DNA of 64,000 nt from Micropterus salmoides (GCF_014851395.1 NW_024041039.1:3234360-3298359); one strand, 5' to 3'. Shown: positions 35,640 to 47,753, counted from the first letter of the stretch. Translations and numbers: made by a program. The notes: a model not told the origin generated them from the letters alone.

Positions 35640-35997
35640 ATAACTGACGCTTTCAGACAGCGTGACAAAGCATAATTATTGGACACCAAAGGTACGCTTC
35701 AGCATCCGTATGAAACGCCACCGTTTGCTACGTCTCGGCAACACAAAGGAGGCTAACAGCTGTAGCTGTAGGGTTAGCCAGTCGACATGCATAAAGTCAG
35801 TGACTTAGGTTTAGGTACTAACATTTCTGATGGTTGTGGTAAGGGTAGGGGGCTTCAGGGGGCTCCAGAGCGTCTTATAGGGATGCACCCAGATGTGTCT
35901 CACACAGACACTGCAGGGTACCTTTAACGTCAAATAACTGCGCTTTGTCACTTTTTCTTAAAGCGTTGGTATTAGACACCCTGAGATGAGAACGGTC
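35640..35997. mobile_element. Family X TIR element, copy 2
   Basis: GACGCTTTCAGACAGCGTGA then CAAAGCATAATTATTGGACAC at the left and AAAGCGTTGGTATTAGACAC then CCTGAGATGAGAACG at the right are mirror images and match 21417-21815. The interior shares TAGGTTTAGGTAC with the 30541-30740 fragment. No ORF is supported. Confidence 0.6.
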
Positions 35998-37192
35998 TGG
36001 CCATTATGTTCACAGAGCATCTTGAGAACAAACTCCTCAAAGGAAACGCAACGTTAAAGACTACACGAGAGTTAAGCAGTTAAATCATGAATAAAAATAT
36101 AAAATTATATATCCACAAACAAACTCATCTTATCATAAACAGAGCAGATAAAACAAAAAGTAAGGAACCCCCACATTACAAAAGTTCAGCCCATTTCCAT
36201 ACATTTTTTTAACTTCATACATCACACATTCAAAGATGTTCAAAAAGGAATTAAACATTTTTTTTAAACACAGTTCATCTCTAACGAGTCCACACATCAT
36301 CTAGACTCAAATTAAAACGGTATCTATTTGATCTTATTTCATTTGTCATGCTTTCTGGGCCAGTTTCTATACTATATGTGACAAAGTGGGTTTGCTCACC
36401 ACTTGTCCCATATAGGCCATTACCTTCTAGTTTATACAGGTATAAGTGTTTATTTTTTTGGTAATTTACCATATCTTGTGTAAAAGTGCACCACATACTA
36501 TCCCGGGTTGTTTGTGTTTGCATTATGTTACAGTCGACAGCAAAGCATATGGTAAGTTAGAGTAAACACAGTCATAAGTTCGTTTCAGCTCCATTTTATT
36601 AGCTTGCAAGTTTAAACATGGTTTAAATTGTTTTCCTGTGTTAATACTTACAATTGTTTGTTCCTTTGTTCAGTTCCACCATGCAGGATAATTGTTTGGG
36701 GAGTGGGAGCGGAGTGAACTGGTAACGAAGTTCCAAATGTTAAGAGATTTCTAGGTATTAATAATTATGGAGTAGATCAACCAGCATCAGAATGGGATGG
36801 GCTGAAGCAGTAAACAAATGTTAAGAAGCAGTAAACACTGGGATATTTGGTAAATAAAATAATCACCTCTGCAAACATTTGATGTTTGAGTCTGCCTACC
36901 TACCACCTTCCTGGCCACTCTGGCCAGGCTACACCACACTATACCAAGAAAAGTTTGGGCTATATTTCTAATAGTCAGTTATATCTTTAACAGAAGCTTG
37001 AGGAAGTCAGTTTTATGTTTCTGTAATTTCATTTCACTGTGTAAATGCTCTCGACGAAGCAAGAAAAAAAAGTGATGAAGAGATGAATTTAAATTAGAGA
37101 AATAGATGAAAGAGATTAAGAAGGAAAAAGGAAACTAAAACTTCTACTACTGTTTATTTTAGTGTATTCATAATTACTCCCTGCTGCTATGA

Positions 37193-37194
<2 letters not shown>

Positions 37195-37262
<68 letters not shown>
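37195..37262. repeat. (GT)n microsatellite, about 34 units
   Basis: Uninterrupted GT dinucleotides on the + strand, equal to CA in the sense of kcnh5. It lies mid-intron, far from any exon. The His-Thr run in the antisense ORF here is an artefact. Confidence 0.98.
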
Positions 37263-37265
<3 letters not shown>

Positions 37266-37439
37266 AAGAGAGGGGGGTGTTGTGATGTTCTTCATATCCA
37301 GTTTTACCGGTAATAATCTCTTTTGTTGCTCCAAAAAGCTCTGTGACAAAACTGCAAAATGAGTAAATTTGGCTTGAAATGAGGGGGTATATAGTATTTT
37401 AAAGTTTTCCTCACTTAGTGCTATACTCAGTCTATCACG

Positions 37440-37990
37440 CAAAATATATTTTAGAAGTACCTCCAAATCTGTCAGATTGTAAAAAAAAAACAAAAAAAAA
37501 CCATCTGATTCTTTCCCACATCTCCCTAATGATAAATTGAATTCCAAATGGGATGAAGAGCTGAAGATGAAATCGAAGGATGATTGGTGGAAAGATCCAG
37601 CTGAAAGTGGTACACCTGAAATCTATCCTGGTCCTGTCCACAGCTGCAATGATTCTGGTCTACGTTATCTAGCATCTTAGATATTCTCACAACAACCATG
37701 GCCACTGCTAGCCATATTTGACGTGCCAGCAGAACCCTTGTAACGGAGATATAATTGCCTTTACAACACTCCTAGCAAGATGAGGGCTATTTCTATCTTG
37801 GAAATCTCCAAAACAACCCTCCTTATCAATCTGGTTGAATCATATGATGTTTTTTTCTGAGATAGGAAAAGATTGAATTCTCTCTTGGGGGAGCCACTAA
37901 TGGTTTCTTCGAATTATGGAGAACGTTTGAGTATTTCAATAACCTGTCAACCATTCCTCTGGACCTCTCTGGCCTGTTTACTTGGGATTT
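37440..37990 (+). pseudogene. L1/Tx1-type LINE remnant, end of ORF2
   Basis: With frame changes, the + strand gives LPNDKLNSKWDEELKMKSKD, DWWKD, EIYPGPVHSC and AIFDVPAEP, followed by a region matching the late LEW..KI.Y..WQP part of fish L1-like ORF2 proteins. Several stops show it is dead. The assignment rests on order and spacing of these short motifs recalled from the family. Confidence 0.5.
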
Positions 37991-38359
37991 AGGGGTACTA
38001 TGACACACGTTTCCCCAGCTGATGGTAGGTTTAATTGCTGAGCTAAAGCAGCCAAAGGTGGCAGCTAGGGACTCTCCAAAATGTAGGTCAGACTCTCTCT
38101 CTCATCTCTGCCTGCCTGGTCGATCAGGATGCACTGTTATCCATGTGTTAGGTAACCCAAGGTCGAGATTATCTTTATTTTGTTGCATTACAGACAAACT
38201 GGCTCTATGTACAAAGGTGTTGCACATGGCCTGAATGACACACAATGTGATGTTTGTTAATGTAGGTAAGCACAGCAGTGTCTTTCTTTGAAACAACAAT
38301 AACCTCTTTGAAGTATTCTTTAGATTTGTTATGAGTTGTATTTTTTCCCTGTGGGTTTC

Positions 38360-38945
38360 TGTTTTTTGCCATTATTTCCTTAGTCCTGTGCTTTCGTGTT
38401 TTCCTGATCTGTGTACTTCTGTGTTTTATCACTATGGTCTGTGTCCTAGTCCTTAGTCTTACAGTATATTTCCATGTTTTAGTGTAGTCTTGTCTCCTGT
38501 TTGGTCCCGTCTCTGTCCGTGCCCTGATTTTGCTGTTCTTCCATGTTTTACTTTGGTAGATCTGTCCTTGTGTGTTCCTGTGAACTTTACTTCCTGTTTT
38601 ATTTTGGTAATCCTCTGTACCTGGTGTCCTTGTCTAGCTTTGTCCCTGTGGTTGATGACCTGGTGTGTTTCAGCTGTGCTTCCCTCCCTGCTCGTTTACC
38701 AGTGTATATATTGTCCTCCGTTGTCTTCAGTCCTTGTCACGTCCTTGCGTCTATGTTGAGTGTTCTCCCGTGCTCTGTTCCTTGTTTTTGGATTTTGACT
38801 GTGGATTATGTTTCTGTTGGAATTGTTTGGCTCTGGCTCCTCAAACGTTTTGAGTTAATAAATATTTTCTAAACTGCACCACCTCTCGTATCGTCTGCAT
38901 TTGGGTCCACACCTCAGTCTGCACTCAGCTTACCCTCGACAAGAT
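38360..38945 (+). mobile_element. T/C-rich repeat with LTR-like polyadenylation end
   Basis: A 0.5-kb T- and C-rich stretch with frequent CCTTGT, CCTGTTT and TCCGTG words ends in TTGGCTCTGGCTCCTC, AATAAA at 38858 and CTGCATTTGGGTCC near 38898. That layout resembles the 3-prime part of a fish LTR or an LTR-derived solo element. No partner LTR or clear TG/CA ends were found. The ORFs here are low-complexity. Confidence 0.3.
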
Positions 38946-39784
38946 TTAGCATTTAATGAGTTCACACGTTGTATGCTGGCACTGTGTATCTCCTTGGCCG
39001 GGCTCAATAAACCACCAACCTTTAACTTCTTAATCACACCTGAACCTTGCTCATTTTAGTTTCATTACAAGTATAATCTGTCCCTCATAACTTGATCTAT
39101 TAACTATGCTGTTACTTCAGTAAACTGTCAGTCCATCCCATTAACTTCACTAAGTAAAGATGTTTAACTCCCTGGCGAGTCTTTTCCTTCACAACGTCTG
39201 GATTTGTGATGTTATAGTTACAGTGAAAGATGGTGATATTTGTACCGCTCACCCCAATAAAAATAGCTGTCAAAAAAAAGGAAATGAGACGAGACAGAAG
39301 AGGATAGAAAGTGAGAAAAAGAAATTCAGATGAGAGGGAGAGAGGAGTTTATATTTTCCAGCGTGGTGATGATCACCCCTGCTGAGCTCGGTTTCCTCTG
39401 CAGAACTCAGACTACATTAAATCCAACACACAGTAATTTGATTTCCTCTGCAGGCCACACAGAGATCACACTTCAACCATTCAACTCATTTTACATAAAG
39501 AGCATATTATTCTGTTTGTATCCAGCTGCTGCAGAGATGAACTGTAACACAGTCTACAGAGATGATTATACTGCTGTAGGCTGCCTAAATATAGTTTAAA
39601 TAACTTCTATACTAACAGTGGTACTTTGCAATATTTATGACTAGTTCTAATAAAATAAAATTGTTTAAAAATGCAGATAATAATGATATATGATAATAAT
39701 ATTGATGATATTTAAATGTTTATTAGTGCTGCAGTTTCGCCCATCCTCTGGTACGGAGTTACTTCTCATACTTCTACTGATGAT

Positions 39785-41074
39785 CAGGGTCGGGGAGTAA
39801 CGGATTATATGTAACGGCGTTATTTAATGAGGATACAAAAAAAATTTACTGTATTCCATTACAGGACAGAAAAAATAGACGCATTTAGATTACAGATACA
39901 TTTTGTAAAATCGGGGATTACTCAGAGGGATTACTTTAAGCAGAAAGTTTCCATGAAACAGAAAACGCAGTGTTATTTGCCTCCATTTTTGATATACAGT
40001 CTATAGTAAAAACACAAAGCAAGGGAAGGATGTGTCAGACACTGATTGCCGTTTACAGTCACCAGTAGTGGCGAATGTGTGCTTACGCCCCCACCCCATC
40101 ATGCAGACTCTGTGCGGACTGGATCCAGCTCCCAGTAAGTTACTGGGTTCCCCTGTTGGTAGTTGAGGTTGTGTTCAGTCCTGTTCATGCTGTGTTCACT
40201 GGGAGGATGCTGAGCGAGGTTTCGTTGCCTGCTCGCACGGCTACAGTTCCCTGTCAGGCACCGCACCCCGTGTAACTTAAACACCTTTATAACGTTACAG
40301 TCTACAGTAAACACCAACGCTCCCCCGGTGCTCTGATCTCCCAGTACGGGCAGAGTGAGCTAATTTGACCAGCAGTGGCACAACTAAGTGAGCTAATAAC
40401 TGCAGCTAGTTAGCTTGTTAACTAACGTCAGTAACGTAAGTAAATATTTCTGTCCATCAGGAAACTCTGTGAATCACAGCGTTGAGGCAGAGCAGCTGGG
40501 GGACATCAGAGAGAAAACTAGAAAAATATTTTCTCCATATTTCTAATATTTCTCCATCAAATATGATCCAGTTTCACCAGAACCAGTGAGGAAAGATGTG
40601 TTTTTGTACAGTAATCAGCCCCAGAAACACTATGCTTCAGCAGCTTCATATTGTTTTCATTGCATGCTAAATTAATACGAGTGCAGAATGAGTAATCAAA
40701 ATTGTAAAATTGTTTTCCAAATGACAAACTTAAATATCATCAAGAAAAAAAAACACAATGTTTTTGTCATTGACGGGCCAGATACTGCCATACTTGTTAC
40801 ATAGTGCAAAGCATATCATATAAAAAAAAAAAAAACATTTAAATATGGATTTGGGGAATAAGAGATTTTGTTATTCTATGTTTCTCTAAAAATACACTGA
40901 GCAGAAAACACATCATTGATACTTCTCTTGTTTTCATTTGCCTATTTGGCATTGTAATCTCAAAGTAATCAGATTACATCACTTATTTTGTGGTACTTGG
41001 ATTACATTACTGATTACATTTTTAAACAAGTAATTGTACCGGATTACATTTTTAAAGTAACCCTCCCAACCTTG
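39785..41074. mobile_element. hAT-type element, 1.29 kb
   Basis: The left end CAGGGTCGGGGAGTAACGGA and the reverse complement of the right end, CAAGGTTGGGAGGGTTACTT, are imperfect inverted repeats of a family very common in fish. CTGATGAT on the left and CTGCTGCT on the right may be a decayed 8-bp duplication (6 of 8). The central part (40005-40510) matches that of 33279-34421. There is no transposase. The small ORFs 40075-40275 and 40099-40317 are not genes. Confidence 0.7.
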
Positions 41075-41416
41075 CTGCTGCTGATAAGAATAATATTGTC
41101 AAAGCTATTACAGCTACTGTAATCAATATAGCTGCTAGATGTACAACTACTACTACTACATATTTCTGCATACTGCTGCAATAACCATGGTTACCGAGAC
41201 CAAGTCAAGACCAAGACCAGAGTTTAATGAGGCCCAGACAAATACAAGACTTATAGGGGCTGAGACCAAGACCAGTTCCCCACATTAAAATGTGGAACGA
41301 GATCATAGGCACTTCTCAGATTGATCTGAAAGATCAACTTTCCCATTAAAACACTCAAATACAAATAAAGAGCTGAAATCAACTTAATCATCTTTATTCA
41401 ACACTCCTTTTCCATG

Positions 41417-41800
41417 TAGAGCTGGGTAATATGGCCAAAAATGTTATCATGATAAAAAATGTCATAGCATTCGATATCTATCATTTACAAGATAAACGTC
41501 AAATCATTATTTCTTTCAAATTTAAAGACTGATGGAAATTAGGTTTTTAAACTTTTCTTTCTGGTCAGAACAGACCCTTGATGCCAAACAGATCACTTCA
41601 CATTCAAAACTATTAGGATAAAATCTATTTTCAACAATAATGCATGAGAAAATTAATTTAAATTAAGTAAAATCTGTTCAGTACCTTTTCATCAATAAAA
41701 TAAAGTGCAAATTAAATCAAACCTTTATTAAACATTTGTTATATTGTTAATGAGGAAAATGATAGCTATGATTATCATTATTGATTTATTACACAATACA
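41417..41800. mobile_element. hAT-type MITE, inverted relative to the 16.7-kb copy
   Basis: TAGAGCTGGGTAATATGGCC then AAAAATGTTATCATGAT matches the reverse complement of the right end of the element at 16740-17182. Near 41745 GTTAATGAGGAAAATGATAG mirrors its left end. It is nested in further repeat DNA (41190-42330) with words such as GAGACCAAGACCAG and CTTGAGTACCTCAACACTAG that look like another element's ends. The right terminus is decayed. Confidence 0.6.
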
Positions 41801-42309
41801 ATCTTTTGTGCAAGTATTAGGTTTTCTGGCTGACTCTTAAATATGTAACATTTTCCACATTTGATCATTCATTTTTGATCTGCAACTGTGTATTCAAACT
41901 GAAAATTAGCTCTCTTGAAGTAAAGTGCTTCTAGCCATACAGAGCAACCTATTTAATATGTACATTTTCCATAGAAGTAGAGGCGCGTCACTCTGTCTCC
42001 ACTCTCTGCCGTCACATCTCTTAATCAGGGTTACTGGTTGCATTTGAAGCAAAACGTTTTACATCCAATCAAAGTTAGGATGTTTACAAATAAATCAGAC
42101 AATGCAAAAGTAATTTATTGATATTCCCAAAGTTAAGGTCTTGACTAGTGTTGAAATAAAATCCTGAGTCCGAAAAGACCGAGACAAGACTTACTTACTT
42201 GTTTAATGAAATGCATGAGGTTGATTGTTCTTATGTAGTATATATGATGCTTTCGCAATATTATTGTCACACATTCATGCCAATAAAGCTAATTTGAATG
42301 AACTGACCA

Positions 42310-42800
42310 GTCTTGAGTACCTCAACACTAGCTTATATTACTATTAGTTTGGTGTTACTATTAATGGTCCTTACTTCAAAACGGCCGCTACTACTACTGT
42401 TGCTATTAGTATTGTTGCCTCTACTACAACTACTGCTACTTATACTAATACTACTACTAGCACTACTCCTGCTCAGCATCTATTATTTGTACAGTTACTA
42501 TCAACACCTGCTACTACTCCTACTAGTACTCTTATTACTAATGCAATCATTACTACTACTTTTACTAGCACTCCTGCCTAACCACTGTTCATGCTACTAC
42601 CACTACTGCTCCAACAACTGCGGCTATTACTAAAGCATGTATTACTATGTTACTACTCACACTTATACTGCTACTACGGTTGCTGTTGCTACTACTACAG
42701 GGTCAACCACTACTACTGCTACTCGTAGTACATATCATTCTACAGTACCTCTTACACTACTTCTACTACTACATCTGCAGCTACTACTGCTCGCATAACT
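42310..42800. repeat. Degenerate (ACT)n / (CTA)n trinucleotide tract, about 0.5 kb
   Basis: CTACTACT words dominate the whole stretch (for example CGGCCGCTACTACTACTGTT at 42382), broken by many point changes. A smaller patch lies at 41138-41160. The 106-residue leucine-rich ORF at 42313-42633 is a direct by-product of reading CTA/TTA/CTC codons and is not a membrane protein gene. Confidence 0.9.
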
Positions 42801-45800
42801 ATTAGCATATTACTGCAATTAACTGTAATTGGCTTAGTATTAGTTATGTTGTAAATACAACATTCTATAAGAACTATTTTAATATCTCTATTTGGGGGAG
42901 TTAACCTCGGTTAGCCTCGGTTAGCCCCATTTGTCCTCACAGTGAAACTCAGGCGGATGTTACAAGGCGGGACAGCAGAGCTTAGGATCAACAGCAGGCT
43001 TCATAACGGCAGAGCTGCATCTCTAATACTCATTATCAGAGCTGCCAATCCTAGAGCCCCTGGTCAAGAACAGCGCCGCTGCACGAAAATGAGACTGCCA
43101 ATTAGGAACCCTGTGGCATCGTGGGAAGGGGGGGTGGCTGCTTATGTGACACTCGACGGTGTCCTCAACAGAAGACGCCAGCTGTGCCTTTCAGGCAGCA
43201 GGATCACCTGCGATATCTATTGAGCGTGATCAGTACGTTATGCAACCCTATCCCATCCAACGCCAGGCTGGGAAACAGGGTGTATTAGCTTTTAAATGAT
43301 TATTCCTTCAAACATCCCTGCGAACGTCTTTTTAGCCTTTACATTCCTTCCTTCCCTTCACATCTCTCTCTTGCATCCTTCTGTCCCTCTTTACTTGCTA
43401 TCCTCCTTCCTTCACAACTTCTTTCTCTTTTCCTCCCTTCCTTCCTTCAGTAATTTTCTTCTACTCCTCCCAATCCTAATCTTAACTTCATGATCTTTGC
43501 TAACCAAAACCTTCAGGACACAAGAACACTTCATTCACAATCATCCAGACTTTTGTAAGTTCACTGCACAAAATGTTGATAAACGAACACTTGTTTAATA
43601 TTTAAACAAGTCTTCGACAAACAACATTTCCCATAAACCCTAAATAATTATGAGTCTTATAATATAATTATAACCCTCATCAGTTCAAGTCAAAACAGAT
43701 TTCTTTTAGAGCTTCAATATGTCAAACTTGGATGTCTCACATCAGTTCACAGTTGACTGTATTTAATCAATACAGTCTCATACTGTCAATGCACAGTATT
43801 TTCAAACCCTCAATGACATGAATAAATGCAAGTCATACATTTGAGAATCTTTCCTATCTGACGTGACCAGCTCGACAGAAAAGGCAAGAGTCACTGGGTA
43901 ACCCACCATTTTATAATTTTACCATTTTAAGCAGAACACAAACATTTAATGAATGGTTTATAAACGCTTTAATGTAGATGTTAGCAGATACAAGGGTAAA
44001 GGTATTTTAAGTGTATATTTACTGTATGTATGGTTATAATTGTTATTACTTTATTAACAAACACTAAAATGTCTTTACATCTGCTTCTAACTACATTATG
44101 TGTTATAAACATTATTATGATTATATACTGCTACCCCGCGTTACCCTGGCAAAATCTGTAACTGAGGACAAAGAGGACTGAACATGCAAGTCCCTGTTTG
44201 CTGTTTTTCTACAACTGCTCCTCTCTTTTCCACCGTTGTTTGCAAACCAATAGATCACAATCAACAGTCAGATAGCAACACGAGTCTCGCCGATGTCCGC
44301 CTGAGATCGTACGTTGGCATTAAATGTATTGCTCGGAAACAGCAGCCAGCGTGCAGCGGTGTGTTTACAGCGAACAGCTGATGGAGTTAAGATAAATACT
44401 GGGTCCGGAGTGGTTGTTTTAAGTTTTCATCAGTCAGGAAGTTTTTACACAGAGCTGAAGTCGGTCTCCTCCTCTCCAAAACAAGCAGAACAGCTGATTA
44501 CAGCAGGTAATAAAGCTCGTTAAACATCCTGTTCCTCTGACGCTCAGGTGACACAGACATGAGTCCTGCAGCTTATCTGCAGCTCTTGTCAGCTGGAAAT
44601 GTTTTAAAGACTTAGATTTTATGTTTGTGTTTCTTTCTCTGTGCTGGAGTTATTTTAAGAACTTGATGGCTTTATCCAGTTTGTTATTAAATTAGTAACG
44701 AACTTTCTCTTTTGTCTCTTCATTATACTCCAACACAAAAAGCTGCTTTAAAGGTCAAGCACAGCCTGGAGTTTTTCATTATATTCCTGAGAAATCTGAT
44801 GTTCATTTACAAATTTTGCTCATCGATCGAGGTTACTACTGCTTAATTTGCCTAATCTCAGCAGGTCTTTAGGCCACGGTGGGAACGCACACAACAATGG
44901 GCTGAAGGAACCTTTCAGTTCTTTGAAAAGAGATTCGGGGACTTAAAAGTCCCGGGTACTTTTGGTCGAAAACACGGCTGTAGATGTTTTTAGATGACAG
45001 AGAGCTAAGCTGGAAAGATTAAATCGGGCTGTTGGTGTATAGATATACATATATTGAAGAAATCAAGTCACAATGATCCTTTTACTCTTTAGTATAAAAG
45101 GAGCACTACAGTGATTTTGAATATCTATACAGTTGGTGGACTCACAGGAGGCAGATTTAATTGTCTAAACTGAAGCAGCACATCCTGGCTTTTAGTCCCT
45201 AGTTTAAAAAAAACCCTGTTCCTAGATTACCCATAATGCATTCATTTAATTTCTTCTGCTCTTTGCCCCCTCTCTCATTTTGCTGCTCGTTCTGTCTTTG
45301 TTTCTTTTCTATTCCTTCCTCCCTTCCACCTCTCATTCCTCCCCCTGCCCTCATCACCTTAAACATCCCTGGATGCAGCACTTCGGCTAAATCCGACATT
45401 GCTTCTCGCCTCATGCGTTAAGCGGGGGATGAAAAGCAAACAAATTCTGATTAAAGGCGATACACCTCAGCCAAATCTTCATGAATAAAACAGGTGCGTG
45501 AGCTCCGACAAAAGACGACATGAGCCATCTTCCCCCTGCTCCCAAAATCCATTTTCTAGATTTCTAGCTGCAGTCACAATCATTCAGAGTGCCCACAGCA
45601 CCCTGCTTCTGTCTCCACACCCAACATGAAATATTAATGACACACGCAGTCCACAGGAGCACAGCGTTCCCGGGAATAGAAAGCACCGCTTGCTGTGTCA
45701 AACAACCGTTGTTTCAGGGAAGTTAGCATGCGAGTGTCAGAGGAGGGAGGGCAGGATGCATGAATCGAGGGCGTGGCTGTGTGTGAGAAAACACAGCCTG

Positions 45801-46109
45801 CCTGTATCCGTCTGTTAATGCATGTGACTGTGAGTGGGAGTGGTTGCTTAGTGTTTGAGTACTTCATGTTTTATATGAGGATTTATTTGTGCAGAAATAA
45901 CGTAAAGAGCTGCTGCGGTGGCATATCAGTAGTGGCGTGTCCATGGAGGGGCCTCCAGCGTCGCCAACCTCCAGGTGACAGATTAGCTACCGTTAAGTGT
46001 TGGGGCTCTGTTACCTGTATCTTGTTCATTAAATGAACACCAAAGTCATGTGTTGAGTTCACCAACTGACTGTGGAGTTAAGAGCAACAGATAAAATGAG
46101 TCTGTATTC

Positions 46110-46111
<2 letters not shown>

Positions 46112-46182
<71 letters not shown>

Positions 46183-46184
46183 CG
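46112..46184. repeat. (GT)31(GC)5 tract abutting a kcnh5 splice donor
   Basis: On the + strand about 31 GT units (46112-46174) run into five GC units (46175-46184) that overlap the 5-prime splice site of the exon at 46190-46305. In the sense of the gene the intron begins GTGAGC, then GCGCGCGC, then about 31 CA units. An alternating purine-pyrimidine run of this kind can adopt Z-DNA, and CA-rich intronic sequence near donors is a known binding site class for hnRNP L. Confidence 0.97.
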
Positions 46185-46189
46185 CTCAC

Positions 46190-46305
46190 CTCCGCCAGTC
46201 TGGACTGTTTATGGCTGACTTCATGTTTGCCGATGGGCGCCAGCTGCTGCAGCGTGTTGCGGTTGTTGGTGAGCGCCCGTGTCAGCCGTGCAAACTTGGT
46301 CCACC
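46190..46305 (-). CDS. kcnh5: kcnh5 exon: linker between PAS domain and S1
   Basis: This exon links the N-terminal PAS/PAC domain to the transmembrane part. It reads WTKFARLTRALTNNRNTLQQ and LAPIGKHEVSHKQSRLAE. WTKFARLTRAL and the following basic amphipathic stretch correspond to the N-terminal calmodulin-binding segment described for EAG1. The acceptor is CTGCAG|GG at 46306 and the donor GAG|GTGAGC at 46189. The length of 116 bp is two bases (finishing a Gly codon opened by the upstream exon) plus 38 codons. It is too short and split for simple ORF calling. It is the least conserved of the six exons when compared with remembered mammalian KCNH5. The donor is followed at once by a GC/CA dinucleotide tract. 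Confidence 0.93.
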
Positions 46306-47230
46306 CTGCAGGAATGAGACATTAAATACAGCTTACATCATATTCCTCACAACTTGACTGGCTTTGAGAACGCATGTCGGCCGTCACTCTATGACTCACA
46401 CAATCAGGCCTCAGTCAGCTCTCAGCCACTATTGTTGATACAGATCTCCCCAGTTCATGACTTCAATTAGGTCATGCTGGAGTTCAGGGAATTGGCCAAA
46501 TACAGTGTAAATGCTGGAAGTTACAGGTTAAAAGTTCAGTTGACCTTCCACCAGGGCTGGCAGGAACAGGGGTTTCCCCAGCTGGTAGCGCATATTTACA
46601 ATAAACCCAACACGATTGTGAACGCAGCCCAAGCCGTGTTTTCACGTCAGGGTTTCTGCTCTGCAGCTGATGCGTACCCTGACCTCCATGTGGAAGCAGG
46701 AATTGAAAGGGAATTTCTCCTTCAGGGGAGAAATGAAAATTTAGCATATGTTTGTCTTGAATATGAAAGCTTGGGTGAGGGTGTTAGTGCTTTTTTCCTT
46801 TTGCATACTCATCTTGTATACAGCGTTTGAGACAGGATTATCTAGGAGTTGGTCAACTTGGGCCCATTACTTTTTTCTGTGGGGTCACGGCTCCTTCTAA
46901 GGCATAAACCAAAAATATATATATATAAAAACTGTACACATGTACACCCTGCGAGTGCTGCAAAATAGTGTTGCTGAAAATATCAGATGTTACATAAAAT
47001 GGCCTGTTGACGGCTCTCAGCCTCCCCTTTTGGCTTGAAAATGACGTGCACAATAACGCTAGATTGTCTAACAGTGCAACAGTGCAGTGTAACATTTTTG
47101 GCTGCAACCAGCAGCTCTGAAAAGTGACTACAGCTGAAAGAATATAAAAATGAGAAGCCTGCTAAAAGCTTCGGCTCTGGCGTTGATTTATAGAGATAGT
47201 GATGTGACATGTTTTTCGTGTCACAGCAGC

Positions 47231-47753
47231 CATGTTTCCATTTAACTGTCATGCGAATTTTAAGCAGACTTTTGAAATGTCGCAAAAAAGGAAAAAAAAT
47301 AAAAATAGTACATGCAAAATATGTGCGTTTGGAGAATAAACCAGGCTTCAGCAAGCGTAGTTACATCAGTAGTTACACATGGCGGAAATAAACAAGACGT
47401 CTGGGTTCCAGACCAGAAACAAAACCAGCCGCATGGACCTGAGGGTCATAGATCTTTAAAAAAATGGAGAGAGGTCCTCAGGAATGTGTTTCATGCGGGC
47501 AAACTGCTACCAGCCATGTCTCCGCACATCATGGGACTGTCCAGCAAGATGCCGACAGCGGAAACAGCTGATCAGACGTGAGTTATAAGTTCACAACGTT
47601 AGAACTTATTCGGCAAAATTGTTTCCATCTTCTTTTTGACAAAGGCAAAAACAACCTCAAGCGAGCATAACTTTAACGGATTTTGCAGTTTCCATCAACC
47701 TTTTCTAATGCGAAGCTTCAAAATGCGCATAAAAAACATTGATGGAAACACGG
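47231..47753. mobile_element. Non-autonomous TIR element (MITE-like)
   Basis: CATGTTTCCATTTAACTGTC then ATGCGAATTTTAAGC at the left is mirrored at the right by AAAATGCGCATAAAAAACAT then TGATGGAAACACGG, whose reverse complement begins CCGTGTTTCCATCA. No coding capacity and no clear target duplication are seen. GTGTTTCCAT-type ends with internal ATGCGCATTTT are frequent in teleost MITEs. Confidence 0.6.

Larger units (their letters stand above)
34941..46189 (-). other. kcnh5: kcnh5 intron between the linker exon and the S1-S3 exon
   Basis: An 11249-bp intron with GTGAGC donor at 46184-46189 and CTCCAG acceptor at 34941. It is repeat-dense: a SINE, a family X element, a long GT run, an L1-like remnant, an LTR-like module, a hAT with a nearby MITE and a degenerate ACT tract. 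In 36010-37190, 42810-46110 and the gaps between elements I see no gene. 43000-43230 and 44160-44560 are GC-richer and may be further unnamed repeats. Confidence 0.9.

Noticed and set aside
37116..37547. 143-residue minus-strand ORF with a His-Thr run
   Set aside because: The run is the GT microsatellite at 37195-37262, and the rest overlaps LINE remnant DNA in antisense.
42313..42633. Leucine-rich, membrane-protein-like ORF
   Set aside because: It is a direct reading of the degenerate CTA/ACT array.
46112..46357. Cys-Val repeat ORFs on the + strand
   Set aside because: Translation of the GT tract followed by the antisense of the kcnh5 linker exon.
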